Shown: positions 51,152-62,675, counted from the stretch's first letter. The stretch: 64,000 bases of DNA from Azorinus chamasolen (GCA_963576725.1 OY755236.1:63896636-63960635), one strand, 5' to 3'. The notes: generated by a model not told the origin, from the sequence alone. Numbers and translations: made by a program.

Positions 51152-54100
51152 CTGAAAGAGAAATGGAAAACACTGAACATTTCAAATGGAAAACACTGAA
51201 CATCTAAGATCTTCACAAAATAAATAGGAGTGCCACATTGCAAGTACAGTCCACTCTCGTTATGGCGAACTCGCTTGACACGAATTTCTCATTGACACGA
51301 AGTTTTTGTAAAGTCCCAACTTTTCTTCCTATATATTCTATATAAATTTAAGTTTTTAAGACGAGTTCGAACTGATCACGTTTTCGTTAAGTCGAAGTCA
51401 TTTTCCGTCCCCAAAGTGTTTGTTTGCATGTAATTATCGGTGTTTGTATCGAAGTCGCACCTCTCAGTCTGATTGAGTTCGAGGTGTGAATTGGACCGTT
51501 TGATCCGACCCTGGCAAAGTACGCCAGGTGATCGCGACACACGTAATTACAGTGTTTTGTGGGTAAACAATCACTGATGTCAGATAATTATTCGAACTGT
51601 GGAACAATGCCGCATTGAGTGAACGTTATTTAGTAAAATGACACCTTACCGTTCATTCGTCCTAAGTGTCAATCATGACTCCTGTAGTAAGAAAGATAAC
51701 TCTCAAGCGTCCTCGCTTCCGGACGATTTTGTAGAGATTGGATAAAAAGTAAGACCTGTTCCTTATTTTATTACCAATACATGCAGTTCAACATTGAATT
51801 TAATTTGTCACTTGAGTAATAGCGAAACAGCTCACTGCGAAACATGTAAAATGGTGACTACATTTTGAAACGTCTGGTTTCCCGAATAAGGCTGTTCTCT
51901 TAGATGTACCGGAAGTACACGAATTGGCAACCAGCTAGTTCACGTGTGATTGCGTATTTCCGGTGCCCGTTTAGGAAAAGGGATTTCCCATAGAAATGGC
52001 GTAACAAACGATGCGCTTTAAAAATCGCCAAACCAACGGTGATTAATTCAATGATAAAGGCAAAAGGGATCTGAAAATTGGATAGGGCCTTGTAAATTAC
52101 GGCATAGTGTCATTAATGGAGGGTAGGAAAGACAGAATTTTGTTCTCGCAGTAATGGATCAACACGCACATGTACAATTTTATTTACACAGAGTGCGATT
52201 CTTTTACACCATGTGAAGACTAAACTGTACAAGCACATTAGTATGCTTGTAATATGGTAGCTTGTTTAAGGTGAACGTAATGGAAGAAACTGGAAATTTT
52301 TTTTTAAAAAATGGCTTGTGATTTTTGAGTCGAACTCTCGATGAGTCGAAGTTTTTAACAGGTCCCTACGAACTCAACATAACGAGAGTCGACTGTATGT
52401 TGCAGATATACAGACAGATAGACATCCTACCTATGCAAAATGCTTCTCTACGACAACATATAATGCATACAAATTTAAGCTGCTAAAATAAATCTCAAAG
52501 TGCAGAAACATTTCAAATACACCTCTGTGAAACTGTTCTCTGTTTAATTTGTTGTCTGTTAAAATTCTCATAACCCTTTTCACCCATTTGCAAACAGAGT
52601 AGACCTATAGCAGATGGCTCCTGTAGGAGCCGTCTGATCAGGGTCTGCTCTGTTTGCTTTAATAGTCATATGGATTTGGTTTTACACTATCTGCCACAGT
52701 CAAAAATGCCTTTGTTAAAAATGCTTTAACCCTTCGCTTGCTGAATTTTAAAATACATTTCTCCTTCTTTACCCATGCCCTGTTGTATAATTACATATAT
52801 CTTCACTGTGTACAAGTACTTCGCTGTGCAATCACTGCTGTGGAGTGCACTGGTTGCACAATCAACTTGTAAATAGTGCAGACCCTGATGAGACAGCTCC
52901 TGCAGGAGCTGTCTCATCTGGGTCTTCACTATTTACAGGTAGGTATATTGATGTGAACATCAAGTGAACGGTTAAAATAGTTTGGCTCATTAATAAACAT
53001 GACAATATTTCTTTCGTGAATATTAAACAGGGAAAGGGGTAAGAAAAATACTCAAAATATCAAACAGTTTGGATCGTAATGTGATGTCTAGTTACTTCCA
53101 TGTTTTATCTGGATCCAAACCATCCGCATAGGTTTGAATCTTCTAAACCTATCTTGTACCACACTTCCTGCAGTCACACAATATTCCAGACAAAAAAATA
53201 ATACTTCCATCAAGTGTAGCAAAGCTAGAGGTTTATACTAAATGCATAAATTAACACTTTAATGCCTGTGAAAAAACAAGAGCACCCCATGTGGGTGTCA
53301 ACACTCACTGGTTTGATTGTAGCCCTTGTGAAGGTGAACAAGTGTGTGAAGTTTCGTAAGATTTTCATGAATAGTAAAAAAGTAATAGCAAATGTTAAAG
53401 TTTCCAGATGACAATGACGATAACACAGACGCCAAAGTAACAGCAATATATAGCTTGTATTTTTTTCTTTGAAAAACAGACAAGCCAAAAAAAAATGTCA
53501 CTTTAAATTTGGATCTGGTGCAATTTGACAACTACCGGGTTCCATCAAGTTTTTGAAAAGACAGAGTGAAAACAGCTTGGATCCTGCTGAGTGACTGAGT
53601 TACTCGGCATATCATCAGGGTCCAAGCTGTTTGCAAACCCTATGTTGCTACCATTCAGGGTCTGCTCTGTTTGCTTATAGCATTATGTAGGACTGAGTCT
53701 ACAGTTTCTGCAAATGTAAAACAATCCTGTGTTCATGTACCATTATAAAAAGTCAGCTAATAAATATTCATGATGTCATTATTTCTTATATGAATATTGA
53801 ACAGGGAAATGAATTATCATTTGTATGCAACTGTTCGTAAGATTTCAGAAGCATTCCTCACAATTCTTGTTTAAATGGTATGTTTTTTAGAACTAACAGA
53901 GACAGAACTAATGAAACCTATCTGCATATCTATTTATCCTTCCTATCATATATATGCTTTTCAGGCCTTTGCAAACAAGTAGACCAAGATCAGAGGACTC
54001 CTGTAGGAGCCATCTGATCAAGGTTTGCTATGCTTGTTTAAAAAATTATAATAGATATGTCTATAGTTTCTACCAATACCAAACATTCTAATGTATATAT

Positions 54101-57100
54101 GCCATTATCAAAGTTCAGATAATAAATATACATTATGCCATTATTCCCTACATAAATATTCAACAGGGAAAGGGTTAAAGCCTCTCTAATGCAACCACTT
54201 AAGATTGGTCAGATGTCTTTATGACAGGCTGTAGCTTAATGCAGATCAAAGTAATGCACAATGCTCACAAAAACACTCACTGCAATACTTCTGTTCTGTA
54301 TGAAGCAGCCATCTGCTTTTCAAGACCTCAAAGTTCAATCACTAGGTGGTTGCTTTAAAGCCATCACTTAAAATAGAGTAGAACCTCACTATCTCAAATT
54401 TTAACCCATTCCCTCAAAGGCTTTAAAAGACCAAACCTCTTTGAATAAATCTACCCAAACAGAGAATTTAATAGAAAAAAGGAAATTTTCAGAACTGTGT
54501 AGATTTGAAACCATTGTGATAAATAGGAGCAAATGCTCTACTTACCACAATGGTTTCATAAAGTGATTTTTACAGAGGCGTCAAAAGGCGTCAATATGAG
54601 GAAAGGGTTAAAGGACCATAAAATAACTCCGATATAACAGGAATTAAAGTCAGCCTATTTCTAACTTGGCAACTTTCTCAATGTGACAGCTTAATGCAGG
54701 TCAAAGTAATTCAGGAGCTTTCAGCATTACTTGCGATCTGCAACAAGCTGCCGCATGTCTTTATAGATATGTGCAGTGGTGAATTTTCTGTATTACAAAT
54801 TTTAGAAGGGACCAAATTTGTAACTCAAGTTCTTTGAAAGTTCAGAGTTATTCAAGTTTAAGACATTGAGGTTAAACTGTAGGTTCTTCTTTAGTTATGC
54901 TTATACATACATTGTATCTTCTGACTGGGTAGAGGAGAAGGATTGGTTGCGGGGAATACCACCAGAAAAGGTTGACAGAATATGCTGGTTCCCATCACTG
55001 TAGGAGCTAGAGGGGGCATATATCTCAGGATGTTGAGGCACTTTCTTCAAATTGCGTGGTGTGGGATCATAATATCGTCCATTAGCAAAATAGCCCATTG
55101 TCAAATCTGACCCAGAGCAATTCAGTGTGGTTATACTGTCACTTGTCACTTTCAGATCCCAAGGTATCTCATACTGGCGTTTGAGATTTTCCTTGTTTGA
55201 CTTGAGTGAATTGTTCTGTGACACTGATACATGGTTAGCATGGGAGTCACCAGGGGTCATATTGACTGGCACAGGCACACTGCTGTAGAAGCTCGTGTTG
55301 GACTGATTAGTCATGTTCAGCTGGGAATTGCGCTTATTGAGGGTGGCATAGGGGTTGGGTTTTTTAATGACTGGTGTGGCATAGGGATTGGTTTGGGAAG
55401 CAGGGACTTCAACATAGGAAATCTTGTTTACTGGATTGCTCTCTATTGTGTCATCTGCCTGAAATACAAAGTAAGTAGAATTAAAATTTGTCCTGGCTGC
55501 TTCATATACAACACTTTACCTGCAAATATGTTAGAACATGGTTATCATCAATTCATGCTTTTCTGTTAATAGCTAAATTCATAGGCCTAGGTAAGATGTG
55601 AAAATTAAAACATTTTCAAAAACAACTCTCATCTTTCTTCACCAATCCCTATGTTGTGACCACTCTTTAGATTGTCTCGAAGATTGTCTCTATAAAAATG
55701 AATTGATGATTGTAGTATTTGAATACTTCAGTGTTCCTTCAGGAACCATGTGATCTGGGTCTGCACTATTTGCCTAAGTTTGCCAGATTACTTTCAGTAT
55801 TTAGAGGAAATTGCATTTTTCTCTGTTTTTCTTCAAATATACTGTCACAGTATGAAGCGCAATGCTCAGAATCTGACCAATCAGATACTTGAGAATGATC
55901 AATCTCCTTACAGAGTTGACATTCATTTCTCTCACATACACCTCTGCCATGGGCTCAATGACAAGAATCTTGGCAAAACCAATGGTTCGTGTTTTATGGT
56001 TATTCGAGTCGATAGTTTAAATTAAAATAGCCTGAAACAAGAACAAATAGTTTTTATTTTATCATAAAACTGGAATTAATACAGTTTAATTTCAGAGAAT
56101 ATTTGATGGTGTATTTTCATGCCACTTTATGCTTCGATTATTGCACAAATGTAAACAAACAAAATAGAATGATGTCTGCTCAATTTTTCTACAAACTGTA
56201 GATTCCGCACTGCTGATAAGGGCACTAAAATTATGCTATAACCCAAAAAGGCACACAACTTATTGGAAAATCCCCCGTCTTTTGATTTTCTTTCGTTGAA
56301 CTATAAACCAAACACACATTTAACAATTTACTTTCTGTTATGTTTCGGACTACTTTCTGAGCCAACGACAGGTATATGTAATGTATAACAGTGTGCAAGA
56401 GAGTGGAGAATGATTTCAGACTCAGAAGTTTTATGGCCTTGGACCAAGATCAGATAGAGCAGAAATATAAAGTCCCAAGTTTCATAAGATGGGGACTAAG
56501 AAACGCCTTTGAAAGAATCACTGTACTGAACAGTTACTTACTGGTTCAACATCCATCATCCTGTCTTCAATCATCTGATGAGCCCACTGCATGAGTCCAA
56601 GGGCGTCTGATGGTATACTAACTCCTGGGTCTTGTTTATGTATCAGCACTAGCACCCGACACAGTTGGTGTATAACACCTCTGTAAAGTAACAACATAAC
56701 ACCAGAATAGATAAAATGAGTAAATTAAACCTTCATTAGAAATAGCTCCTTAAACCCTTTCCTTGATATAAACGCCTTTTCATGCATTTGCAAACAGCAT
56801 AGACCCAGATCAGACAGTTCCTGTATGAATGGTCTGATCAGTGTCTGCTCTGTTTGCTTATGAAATTATAATAGATCTGACTCTATAGATCCTACCAATA
56901 CCAAAACATCCTATGTACATATGACATTATTAAATTTCAGCTAATAAAAATTCATTCCTTACATGAATATTCAACAGGGAAAGGGTCAATTCTCCATCAA
57001 ACAGAATGTTGTGACAATTCTTTAGAATCATCTCTTCGAGAGCGTTCACAACATAGGGTTTGATAGAGAAATGACAAATTTAGTATTTGAATATGTATCT

Positions 57101-60100
57101 GGTATAGGACAAGTTCAGTGCAGGAAGAGAGATATAAAATTAATGAAACAGGTACAATCTTTAACCTTTTATTTGATAGAAACGCCTTTTAATGTCCTGG
57201 AAATACTACAGCCATCCAGTCAGGGTCTGCTCTGTTTGCTTATGAAATAATATAGATCTGAATCTACAGTTTCTGCTAGGCCAAACATTTCTGTGTTCAT
57301 ATGGGAGTATAACAAGAGCACCACATGTGGGTGCCAACTCTGATCTGTTCAACTGTAGCCCTCGTGACTGTAAGATTCATAAGATTTGCATGACAGTACA
57401 GAAGTTATAGCAAACGCCGAAGTTTCTGGATGACAACGAAGCTGTCTGAATTATGACAATAGCTTGTATTTGTTGTTAATAAAAAATACAATAATATTCA
57501 CAATGTCAATATGTTTTACATGAATATTCATGGTGTGTAAAGGGTTATATACAAGCAAACTCTAAAACTCATTCATATGAAAAGGATAAACTCTCGGTTT
57601 AACCCTTTACCTGATGAATATTCATGAAGAAATAATGACAACTTGAATATCTATTTGGTGATTTTTGATAATAGTATAACAAGAGGGCCAGAATGGCCCT
57701 GAAGCGCTCACCAGACTATCAGAGGAGAAGATTTTCAAAGTTTTCACTATATGTTTCTATAGAAAACTAGCCGGCCCTGGGGCGGGCCAATTTTGACCCC
57801 AGGGGCATAATTTATATAACTTTTGTAGAGGACTTAGACATGATGCTATGAGCCAAATATGAAAGCTGAGCACCTTTCAGTTTCATAAGATTTTCAAAGT
57901 TTGCTCTATATGTTTCTACTGAAAACTACCCACCCCTGGGGCGGGGCCAATTTTGACCCCAGTGCCATAATTAATATAACTTTTGTAAAGGACCTGAAGA
58001 TGATGATACATGAGTTCATATTATTATTCATATCTTAACTTATTTTTAACCCTTCCACTGTTCTATGTTTATTCAAAATTTCAATACCTACTGAATGTTC
58101 ATGGACAAAATAGTTATAATGAAAAATAGAAAGTGTAGCCATTTAAGAAAGTAATGAAAAACATCTTTCAAATTCCATTAACAAACAGAGTAGACCCTAA
58201 TTAGACAGCTGCTAAAGGAGCCGCCTGATCTGGGTCTGCTCTGTTTGCAAATGCATGAAAAGGCATTTATATGAGGGAAAGGGTTAAGTAAACATATTAT
58301 AAGTACATTGTATATTGTACACAAAAATGGAAATAATTTAATGCAATTTGCACTATATAATATCATAAGTAAACAGAGCAGATTGATCATATGGCTACTA
58401 AATGAGCCATCTAATCTGGGTCTACTCTGTTTGCAATGGTGCAGAAATGCATAATTATGGAGTAAAGGGTTAATTGTCTGTGCAATAGGCCAGATCTAAA
58501 ACTAGAACTATCACTAAAGGTGATGAATACCCCCACACGGCAGCCTTGATTGCAAATCCAAGTTTTGAACATGTAACAGGACCAAATAACAAAAATACCC
58601 AAAGTTCAAATAGAGAAAATTCTGTAATTTATACCAAGTATCAAGTGAATCAGGTTGAAATTGAAGGAGGAGTTCAAAGTACAAGATTTTGCCTGCCAAT
58701 TTCAAGGCCAAAGGTCAAGGTCAAGGTCACAGAGACCTGAAATTTGTGTATTGCACATCTACTACTCCTGAGTAACATTTATGCCAAGTATCAAGTAAAT
58801 CAGGTTGAAAGTGAAGGAGGAGTTCAAAGTACAAGATTTTGCCTGCCAATTTTAAGACCAATTTCAAGGCCAAAGGTCAAGGTCACAGAGATTTTAAATT
58901 TGTGTCTTGCATATCTACTACTCCTGAGTAACATTTATGTCAAGTATCAAGTGAATCAGGTTGAAAGTGAAGGAGGAGTTCAAAGTACAAGATTTTGCCT
59001 GCCAATTTTAAGACCAATTTCAAGGCCAACGGTCAAGGTCAAGGTCACAGAGGCCTGAAATTTGTGTCTTGCACATATACTACTCCTGAGTAACATTTAT
59101 GCAAAGTATCAAGTGAATCAGGTTGAAATTGAAGGAGGAGTTCAAAGTACAAGATTTTGCCTGCCAATATCATGACCAATTTCAAGGCCAAAGGTCAAGG
59201 TCAAGGTCACAGAGACCTGACATTTGTGTCTTGCACATCTACTACTCCTGAGTAACATTTATGCCAAGTATCAAATGAATCAGGTTGAAAGTGAAGGAGG
59301 AGTTTGCCGTACAAGATTTTGATTGCCAATTTTAAGACCAATTTCAAGGCCAAAGGTCAAGGTCACAGAGATTTTAAATTTGTGTCTTGCACATCTACTA
59401 CTCCTGAGTAACATTTATGCCAAGTATCAAGTGAATCAGGTTGAAATTGAAGGAGGAGTTCAAAGTACAAGATTTTGCCTGCCAATTTCAAGACCAATTT
59501 CAAGACCAAAGGTCAAGGTCAAGGTCACAGAGACCTGAAATTTGTGCCAAATATCAAGTGTCGATACCTATATATTTGACCTTTGACCTTGAACAGTGAC
59601 CTTGACCTTGGCATGTGACATGTCAAAATGTGCAGCTTCATTAGACACACATGCATGCCAAATATCAAGTGTTTACCTGCAGTGTTCAAAAGTTATAGCC
59701 AATGTTAAAGTTGGTAATTTTACCTATGTATTTGACCTTTGACCTTGAACAGTGACCTTGACCTTGGCATGCAACATGTGAAAATGTGCAGCTTCATTAG
59801 ACACACATGCATGCCAAATATCAAGTGTTTATACCTATATATTTGACCTTTGACCTTGAACAGTGACCTTGACCTTGGCATGCGACATGTCAAAATGTGT
59901 AGCTTCATGAGACACAAATGCATGCCAAATATCAAGTGTTTATCTGTAGTGGTTCAAAAGTTATAGCCAATGTTAAAGTTGGTAATTTGACCTATATATT
60001 CGACCTTTGACCTTGAACAGTGACCTTGACCTTGGCATGCGACATGTCAAAATGTGCAGCTTCATGAGACACACATGCATGCCAAATATCAAGTGTTTAT

Positions 60101-62356
60101 CTGTAGTGGTTCAAAAGTTATAGCCAATGTTAAAGTTAGTAATTTGACCTATATATTCGACCTTTGACCTTGAACAGTGACCTTGACCTTGGCATGCGAC
60201 ATGTCAAAATGTGCAGATTCATTAGACACACATGCATGCCAAATATCAAGTGTTTATCTGTAGTGGTTCAAAAGTTATAGTCAATGTCCCGATCTCGCGC
60301 GACAGACGGACGGACGGACGGACGGACGGACGGACAAGGTGTTTCCAATATAGCCCCCACCACAGGTGGTGGGGGTATAATAAATATCAGTTGTCTACCC
60401 AGAAGGGAGGCAACCCAGTTGTTATCAAAAGTGCAAAGGGAGACCTAGCACAGTTTGGATTCTGATCTGACGCATATGTAACTTCAAATTACATATGTGT
60501 CAGATCAGAATCCAATATTGTACTTCATAATTGTTTTGTACAAGAGAGTTAATTGTAAGATTGACATGTATTAAAAAACAATGTGAACAATCTTAGACAA
60601 GCAGACAACAATTCTGAAACAACTATAATACTGATAAAGAATGCTACAGCATAGAACACTTGACTTGTATTGAGCTAAACTTCACAAAAGATATACTGAT
60701 AAGACTCTATATTGATATCTGAGAGCTTAATGCAGGACATAGATATGCAAAGAGCATTTTGAGAATTATCCACATAGTTTTCTCCATCTAAAATGAGTGT
60801 TTGTTATTTATTTGGCTAAACACAATTTCTACTCTACTGATTAGACTAAGGGTAAAACAACTGCTATACTAGGTCAGTCTCAGTGGACTGGGTTGTAAGA
60901 GAAACCTTTAGCCGCAGTTTCTGAAGTGAAAAAGCCTATTTTAAAGTATAACCCAAAGGGCAGGACCAATTTTAACCTCAGAACTATGATATTAACAAAA
61001 TTCTTAAAGGTAAACTAAGTAAATCCATACACCAAATATCTAAGCTCTGGGACATGTAGTTTTTGCCAGGAAGATACTAGTGTTTAAACTGCAGTCAGCT
61101 ACGGAAAACTTGCCACCCCTAGGGCGGGGCCAATTTTGACCCCAGGGACATGATTTATATAACTTTTGTAGAGGACCTATAGATGATGCTATGTGCCAAA
61201 TATCAAAGCTGAGAACCTTCCAGTTTCAGAGAAGAAGATTTTCAAAGTTTCACTATATGTTTCTATTGAAAACTTGACACCCCCAGGGTGGGGCCAATTT
61301 TGACTCCAGGGACATAATTTATAAAACTTTTGTAAAGGACCTATAGGTGAAGCTATGTGCCAAAGATGAAAGCTGAGCACCCTATAGATTCAGAGGAGAA
61401 GATTTTTAAAGGTTCAAATTGTTGACGACGGACGACGAACGACAAACGACGAACGACGGACGACGCACGCCGACGGACATCAGGTGATCACAAAAGCTCA
61501 CCCTGAGCACTTTGTGCTCTGGTGAGCTAAAAACACTGGATTTTTCTGAAAAAGGTCATTTGTCCTACAGAGTGTATTATTACAGCAATGACATTTTTCA
61601 AGATTATTCAGGTAGAAGCTAAACCCTTTACTCCATGAACATTCTTCAAGGAAATAATGACATGAATAACAATAAGATTTATTGTTATAATAACACATGG
61701 ACCCAAGTATTCTTGGTCATGGTAGAAACTGCAGAATCATACCTATATTATATCATCAGCAAACAGAACAGACCCTGATCAGATGGCTCCTGTAGGAGCC
61801 GTCTGATCTCGGTCTACTATGTTTGCAAAGGCGTAGAAAGGCATATTTAAAGGGTTAATTTTAAAAGTGGTACATTCAAACTTGCTCATGAGACCACATG
61901 TATTAAATGACCTTTAAGAATTATAGTACATTTAAGTATTATTGTCATATTTATCTGTAAACACATTCTTCATATTGATGCCTCAGTAAAAGTCACTTTT
62001 TGAAACCATTGTGATAAATAGAGAATTTTTTCTCTATTTATCACAATGGTTTCAAAGCTACAAAATGCTAAATTTCATGGGGGTGTTTCTTCTAGTAAAT
62101 GCTCCTTTTTGGTAGATTTATTCAAAGAGGTTGGATCTAAAAATAGCTTTTGAGAGAATGGGTTAAGGGATCTAATGAATGCCTTACTTGTATGTTGGCA
62201 CTCTGGCATCTGATGTGTCCATACTGCGTAGCTTGTGTCTTAGCTCGTTCAATATTGTTAGTAACTCCTGTGCATGGGGCTTCAGTCTCTCTAACTCTTG
62301 TATATATACATCCCTGTCTATCACATTGTGCACTAACGATGGCTCGTTCTGTATAT
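51061..62356 (-). CDS. Unrecognised convergent gene, last four coding exons (tyrosine-motif-rich C-terminus)
   Basis: Four minus-strand exons (62356-62188, 56680-56542, 55458-54911, 51151-51061) have GT-AG borders and join in phase 2/1, 0/0 and 2/1 to 314 codons and a TGA; the start is beyond the window. The first ~100 residues look helical (RDVYIQELERLKPHAQELL, then LCRVLVLIHKQD and LGLMQWAHQMIEDRM). The rest is polar and low in hydrophobics, with repeated tyrosine motifs: SYVEVP, two NPYAT boxes, YEIPWDL, YYDPTP, IYAPSS. The end is acidic (EAEGDEEPFPFDINEATEPVEV in outline). Short tyrosine motifs of this kind fit an SH2-bound cytoplasmic adaptor or scaffold, but that is inference; I cannot name the family. 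It runs toward BTAF1, tail to tail, with ~23 kb of repeats between them. Confidence 0.8.
51247..52395. mobile_element. Pogo-like TA-flanked transposon remnant
   Basis: 1149 bp; ends CAGTCCACTCTCGTTATG and CATAACGAGAGTCGACTG within TA. No long ORF. Lies in the last intron of the minus-strand gene. Part of the body (ATGGCGTAA...GATGCGCTTT near 52000) resembles 9715-9760. Confidence 0.75.
52569..52730 (-). mobile_element. M1 MITE, truncated
   Basis: ACCCTTTTCACCCATTTGC, centre GGCTCCTGTAGGAGCC, then stops at the TTAA of M4. Confidence 0.72.
52726..52975 (+). mobile_element. M4 MITE, full copy
   Basis: TTAACCCTTCGCTTGCTG...CAAGTGAACGGTTAA; inner palindrome CAGCTCCTGCAGGAGCTG (perfect) with GTGCAGACC/GGTCTTCAC arms. 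Same TTAA design as M1 but different outer sequence. Confidence 0.78.
53277..53470 (-). mobile_element. HLE family K, short copy
   Basis: Plus-strand left end AACAAGAGCACCCCATGTGG is the 3' hairpin read in reverse. Body shared with 57311-57484 (TGTAGCCCTTGTGA, AGATTTTCATGA, TTTCCAGATGACAA). No tandem array. Confidence 0.6.
53620..53815 (-). mobile_element. M1 MITE, right half
   Basis: From CAAGCTGTTTGCAAACCC to GAACAGGGAAATGAATTA. A related but distinct palindrome (AGCTTGGATCC...GGGTCCAAGCTG) lies at 53573-53632. Confidence 0.6.
53934..54178 (-). mobile_element. M1 MITE
   Basis: TTATCCTTCCTATC...ACAGGGAAAGGGTTAA; centre GGACTCCTGTAGGAGCC. Confidence 0.82.
54401..54611 (+). mobile_element. 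M2 MITE, partly deleted arm
   Basis: TTAACCCATTCCCTC...GGAAAGGGTTAA; GATAAATAGGAGCAAATGC shows loss of the GAGCATTTGCTCC part of the left arm. Confidence 0.8.
54612..54910. other. Intron of the minus-strand gene
   Basis: Contains a diverged palindrome around AATGCAGGTCAAAGTAAT (54690) related to the 20223-20424 type; nothing else. Confidence 0.45.
54911..55458 (-). CDS. Unrecognised gene, tyrosine-rich exon
   Basis: 548 nt: acceptor CTTTGTATTTCAG, donor GTATGT. Reads through for 182 codons. Tyrosines sit in short Y-x-x-P-like or NPYAT contexts and the exon is rich in S, N, T, P. If the donor were ignored the ORF would stop three codons later; the phase match to the exon at 51151 favours splicing. 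Confidence 0.82.
55459..56541. other. Intron of the minus-strand gene
   Basis: P-family half copy at 55860-55900 and the CCACTCTTTAGATTGTCTCG fragment at 55660; no ORF of note. Confidence 0.45.
56542..56680 (-). CDS. Unrecognised gene, second exon in window
   Basis: 139 nt: acceptor TTACTTTACAG, donor GTAAGT. Encodes GVIHQLCRVLVLIHKQD and SDALGLMQWAHQMIEDRM. Hydrophobic-charged periodicity suggests a folded helical segment continuing from the preceding exon. Confidence 0.8.
56750..56989 (-). mobile_element. M1 MITE in the minus-strand gene's intron
   Basis: TTAAACCCTTTCC...ACAGGGAAAGGGTCAA; 70 nt beyond the acceptor of the exon at 56542-56680. Confidence 0.82.
57161..57548 (-). mobile_element. 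M1 MITE split by HLE family K
   Basis: Left TTAACCTTTTATTTG to CATATGGGAGTATAA, right ATAATATTCACAATGTC to GTAAAGGGTTAT. Confidence 0.75.
57311..57484 (-). mobile_element. HLE family K inside M1
   Basis: AACAAGAGCACCACATGTGG at the left; flanks are halves of the M1 at 57161-57548, with the insertion again in its CATTATAA segment. Confidence 0.65.
57599..57676 (+). mobile_element. M1 MITE, left part only
   Basis: TTAACCCTTTACCTGATGAA to GATTTTTGATAATAGTAT, then a truncated HLE. Confidence 0.7.
57677..58005 (-). mobile_element. HLE family F, core type 1, 5'-truncated
   Basis: Starts AACAAGAGGGCCAGAATGGC (3' end reversed), then two core units sharing TTTTGACCCCAG and TATATAACTTTTGTA with 5583-6423. 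The 5' hairpin is missing. Interrupts an M1 left half (57599-57676). Confidence 0.65.
58046..58287 (+). mobile_element. M1b MITE
   Basis: TTAACCCTTCCACTG...GAGGGAAAGGGTTAA; centre CAGCTGCTAAAGGAGCC. Confidence 0.84.
58318..58473 (+). mobile_element. M1 MITE, right half
   Basis: From ATATAATATCATAAGTAAAC to GGAGTAAAGGGTTAA. Confidence 0.7.
58520..60382 (-). mobile_element. HLE family L, two successive tandem cores
   Basis: 5' end at right: hairpin CCCCCACCAC-AGGT-GGTGGGGG (60354-60375 region) and GACGGACGGACGGACGG (60304-60336). Next a ~155-bp core repeated four to five times (plus: GACCTTTGACCTTGAACAG, ATGCATGCCAAATATCAAG), then a different ~165-bp core five times (plus: ACTACTCCTGAGTAACATTT, AAAGGTCAAGGTCACAG). 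Left end ATACCCCCACACGGC. Two cores in one element is unusual. Confidence 0.7.
60457..60513. repeat. Inverted repeat, 25-bp arms
   Basis: GGATTCTGATCTGAC...GTCAGATCAGAATCC, one mismatch, 7-nt loop. Confidence 0.8.
60514..61077. other. Intron, unique
   Basis: No repeat family or coding signal recognised. Confidence 0.45.
61078..61535 (-). mobile_element. HLE family F, core type 1, 3'-truncated
   Basis: Right side is the 5' hairpin AAAAGCTCACCCTGAGCAC...GTGAGCTAAAAA with a GACGACGGACGACG tract (61424-61470); two core units (TTTTGACCCCAGGGACAT, GTGCCAAATATCAAAGCTG). The 3' hairpin is lost. Confidence 0.7.
61619..61859 (+). mobile_element. M1 MITE
   Basis: CTAAACCCTTTACTCC...TTTAAAGGGTTAA; centre GGCTCCTGTAGGAGCC intact. 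Confidence 0.84.
61957..62166 (-). mobile_element. M2 MITE beside a splice donor
   Basis: Right end GAGAATGGGTTAA lies ~21 nt past the donor of the exon at 62188-62356. Palindrome centre replaced by AGAGAATTTTTTCTCT, which is itself palindromic. Left end eroded. Confidence 0.78.
62188..62356 (-). CDS. Unrecognised gene, first exon in window
   Basis: 169 nt: acceptor TTGTTCCTCAG, donor GTAAGG. Encodes VIDRDVYIQELERLKPH and LLTILNELRHKLRSMD, a charged probable helix or coiled coil. An upstream in-frame ATG at 62424-62426 is in intron sequence. An M2 MITE ends at 62166, about 21 nt past the donor. Confidence 0.8.
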
Positions 62357-62675
62357 CTGAGGAACAATGAGAAACATGCAGTTTTTCAGTTAATTCTTTG
62401 TAATTGTCATCTACAAAAATTGTCATACGCTACAATTCTCAATGATAATATATCTTCCATAGTATTTTAAACAGTTTGTTTCTTCCAAACTTGCATAAAA
62501 CATGCTGTTGTAGTCACGATTACCAAGGTGTATTAACAAGGTGATTCTCGTGCTCACACGCTATTGTTGACTGGTTTTAATTATACCTTTGCGGGGCTTT
62601 ATGTCAGCAGTCGCCGCGAGTACAGCGCCCCAGTAACAGCGTAATTCGAATAAACCATCAAAGAAATAGCATATA

